DNA from: Actinomycetes bacterium
Lineage (GTDB): Bacteria > Actinomycetota > Thermoleophilia > BMS3ABIN01
DNA: 7,394 bases
Assembly: GCA_021790075.1 (NCBI GenBank)
Contig: JAJYIN010000106.1
Location: 1 to 7,394, forward strand
Direction: 5' to 3'
Positions 6,690-7,394 of the stretch are shown in pieces. A model generated the notes under the pieces. The model worked only from the letters and a program-made list of their open reading frames with translations. It was not told the origin of the DNA and ran no database searches. The first letter of the stretch is position 1. Each line of letters opens with the position of its first letter. The translations under genes were made by a program, and so were the position numbers.

Positions 6690-6695
6690 CTCCCT
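6690..6695 (-). promoter_or_regulatory. Ribosome binding site fixing the TTG start of the upstream glucosaminidase gene
   Basis: On the minus strand AGGGAG is followed by five bases and then TTG at 6684. This places the hydrophobic signal peptide core close to the N-terminus, as expected. Confidence 0.65.
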
Positions 6696-6704
6696 GTTGA
6701 CGGT

Positions 6705-6733
6705 ATTCTTCCCGAAACTGGCCGCAGATGCAA
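6705..6733 (-). promoter_or_regulatory. Possible promoter of the glucosaminidase operon
   Basis: On the minus strand TTGCAT (6728-6733) is followed after 17 bases by AAGAAT (6705-6710). Each box matches the vegetative consensus at four of six positions. It sits in the 68-base gap between divergent genes and at a plausible distance from the TTG start at 6684. This is a weak match and could be chance. Confidence 0.3.
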
Positions 6734-6739
6734 TTATGA

Positions 6740-6753
6740 TAAAATCCCGTCCA
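6740..6753 (+). promoter_or_regulatory. Probable -10 box giving a leaderless ferredoxin mRNA
   Basis: TAAAAT at 6740-6745 is followed by seven bases and then the A of the ferredoxin ATG, so transcription would begin at the start codon. This fits the absence of any Shine-Dalgarno before 6753. An overlapping TATGAT at 6735-6740 is an alternative -10 box that would give a leader of only a few bases. Leaderless genes are frequent in actinobacteria. No good -35 box is seen. Confidence 0.5.
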
Positions 6754-6974
6754 TGAAAATCCCCAGGATCGACCCGGAAAAATGCACCGGCTGCGGCAAC
6801 TGCGAGGCCATCTGCCCGGAGGTCTTCGAGCTCGGGGACGACGACCGCTCGCACGTGATCGCTTCGGACTTCACGGGCCTGGAGGCCTGTATCGAAGCGG
6901 CGGTCGAGAACTGTCCCGAGGACGCCATTTCCTATGAAGAGGAAGAGGCGGGGAAAGAAGATAAACAGGCATAA
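6753..6974 (+). CDS. Small single-cluster [4Fe-4S] ferredoxin
   Basis: This 73-residue acidic protein is a soluble electron carrier. Cys11, Cys14 and Cys17 (KCTGCGNC) together with Cys54 (NCPEDAI) match the four ligands of single-cluster ferredoxins such as those of Desulfovibrio gigas and Thermotoga. Cys21 and Cys46 occupy the positions that form a disulfide or remain free in those proteins: the C17-x3-C21 and C46-x7-C54 spacings are the same. The second cluster motif of bacterial 2[4Fe-4S] ferredoxins is missing. All ligands are cysteine, so [4Fe-4S] is favoured over [3Fe-4S]. The tail after residue 60 is almost only Glu, Lys, Asp and Ala and probably disordered. The ATG at 6753 has no ribosome binding site, and a -10-like box lies just upstream. 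The gene is divergent from the glucosaminidase operon. The redox partner cannot be told from the context; such ferredoxins commonly serve cytochrome P450 or oxidoreductases. Confidence 0.88.
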   Translation: MKIPRIDPEKCTGCGNCEAICPEVFELGDDDRSHVIASDFTGLEACIEAAVENCPEDAISYEEEEAGKEDKQA

Positions 6975-7001
6975 ATGGATTCCTGCAGGTTGATTCCGCG
7001 G

Positions 7002-7029
7002 TTGCCTCGCGCCGCAGAAATGCTATAAT
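7002..7029 (+). promoter_or_regulatory. Promoter of the pyrG leader transcript
   Basis: TTGCCT (7002-7007), a 16-base spacer and TATAAT (7024-7029) form a good vegetative promoter. TGC directly before TATAAT makes it an extended -10. Transcription should start at about 7035-7038, leaving an untranslated or leader region of about 145 bases before pyrG. Confidence 0.7.
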
Positions 7030-7048
7030 GCCAAATGTTGGGCAAGTT

Positions 7049-7070
7049 CGATCGCGGAGAGGAGCGATTG
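7049..7070 (+). promoter_or_regulatory. Leader hairpin presenting a Shine-Dalgarno in its loop
   Basis: CGATCGC (7049-7055) can pair with GCGATTG (7064-7070), with one G-U pair, around the eight-base loop GGAGAGGA. The loop is a strong ribosome binding sequence and the TTG start codon of the leader ORF lies in the 3' arm. It could modulate leader translation. The loop also faintly resembles the GAGAGG core of PyrR-binding hairpins, but the flanking consensus is not met. Confidence 0.45.
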
Positions 7071-7187
7071 GCCATCAGGGCACAGAAAACCTATCTTTTT
7101 CTTGACAGCCGGAGCAGCGCCTCCGGTTTTTTCATTTCATCAGGGTTTTTCAATATATCGGGGAAAGGCGGCAGGTTAAATGGCTAA
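7068..7187 (+). CDS. Putative 39-codon leader peptide of pyrG
   Basis: A TTG at 7068 is preceded by GGAGAGGAG (7056-7064). The frame stays open for 39 codons and stops with TAA at 7185-7187, eight bases inside pyrG. The peptide begins MAIRAQKTYLFLDSRSSASG and then contains FFISSGFFNISGKGGRLNG; I recognise no family. The ORF crosses the intrinsic terminator at 7109-7132, so a ribosome translating it close behind RNA polymerase would block terminator folding. The overlap with the pyrG start also allows translational coupling. The length, the passage through the terminator and the U-rich stretch before it recall the 44-residue pyrBI leader of Escherichia coli. Whether it is translated is untested; the start codon is not ATG and the ORF could be chance. 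Confidence 0.5.
   Translation: MAIRAQKTYLFLDSRSSASGFFISSGFFNISGKGGRLNG
7109..7132 (+). terminator. Intrinsic terminator (attenuator) upstream of pyrG
   Basis: CCGGAG (7109-7114) pairs with CTCCGG (7121-7126) around the loop CAGCGC, and six T residues follow (7127-7132). The hairpin lies between a strong promoter and the pyrG start, with no complete gene before it, so it acts as an attenuator rather than as an end-of-operon terminator. A pyrimidine-rich tract (CCTATCTTTTTCTT, 7090-7103) lies just upstream and could act as a pause site or pairing partner. Confidence 0.8.
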
Positions 7188-7394
7188 GCACATTTTTGTT
7201 ACGGGTGGGGTCGTATCGTCGCTGGGCAAAGGCATCACGGCGGCGTCGCTGGGGCGTCTGCTCCGCAGCCGCGGCCTCAAGGTGCAGATGCAGAAGCTGG
7301 ACCCGTACATCAATGTGGACCCGGGCACCATGAGTCCCTTCGAGCACGGCGAGGTCTTCGTCACCGAGGACGGCGCCGAAACCGATCTGGACCT
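7180..7394 (+). CDS. pyrG: CTP synthase, N-terminal part (truncated by window end)
   Basis: CTP synthase converts UTP to CTP using ATP and glutamine, the last step of de novo cytidine nucleotide synthesis. The 71 complete codons here give the N-terminal synthetase (amidoligase) domain. GGVVSSLGKGITAASLGRLL (residues 9-28) is the P-loop region; KLDPYINVDPGTMSPFEHGE (39-58) and VFVTEDGAETDLD (59-71) are the nearly invariant nucleotide- and magnesium-binding segments. Asp71 matches the Mg2+ ligand Asp72 of the Escherichia coli enzyme. The start ATG at 7180 overlaps the leader ORF end and has a modest ribosome binding site (GGCGGCAGG, 7167-7175) close to it. Expression is probably controlled by the attenuator in front. 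The glutaminase domain lies beyond the window. Confidence 0.97.
   Translation, partial: MAKHIFVTGGVVSSLGKGITAASLGRLLRSRGLKVQMQKLDPYINVDPGTMSPFEHGEVFVTEDGAETDLD

Noticed and set aside
7040..7043. GGGC start site for reiterative transcription as in Bacillus pyrG
   Set aside because: It lies 11 bases beyond the -10 box, is followed by AAG, and the 5' arm of the terminator is not pyrimidine-rich. Not fully excluded without 5' mapping.

Overview
The window comes from a GC-rich bacterial chromosome. A deep-branching actinobacterium (Thermoleophilia, Rubrobacteria or Geothermincolia type) is my best guess. It rests on the style of the CTP synthase N-terminus, a probable leaderless ferredoxin gene, two TTG starts, and secreted glucosaminidase proteins with a repeat I associate from memory with such genomes. 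No rRNA or other taxonomic marker is present, so the assignment is tentative.

Left part, plus strand: the last 59 codons of a UbiA-family prenyltransferase (decaprenyl-phosphate phosphoribosyltransferase type); a DUF362 protein with a C-terminal membrane anchor (266-1477); a 220-bp AT-rich element with 30-bp terminal inverted repeats, inserted exactly at the DUF362 stop codon (1478-1697); and a CDF-family metal efflux transporter starting at TTG (1716-2630). The element ends 18 bp before that TTG. A repeat-filled gap follows (2631-2831) with a 39-bp perfect direct repeat and inverted copies of a 13-18 bp sequence. It lies between convergent genes.

Middle part, minus strand: two tandem paralogous genes (upstream copy 4825-6684, downstream copy 2832-4823) separated by one base and probably co-transcribed. 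Each encodes a signal peptide, a GH73-like glucosaminidase domain with the catalytic-type Glu, and four beta-rich repeats of about 100 residues in an A-B-B-A order. The repeats match by position between the two proteins, so the four-repeat array predates the gene duplication. The likely role is cell-wall hydrolysis or remodelling outside the cell.

Right part, plus strand: a small single-cluster [4Fe-4S] ferredoxin (6753-6974), divergent from the glucosaminidase operon and probably leaderless, then the start of pyrG (CTP synthase, 7180 to the window end). Between them lies a compact attenuator: an extended -10 promoter, a hairpin with a Shine-Dalgarno in its loop, a 39-codon TTG-start leader ORF, a U-rich tract, and an intrinsic terminator inside that ORF. 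The leader ORF runs through the terminator and overlaps the pyrG start. This resembles the translation-coupled pyrimidine attenuation of enteric pyrBI rather than the reiterative-G control known for Bacillus pyrG. It is the observation I would follow first.

Most other long ORFs are antisense shadows of the GC-rich genes and were left out.
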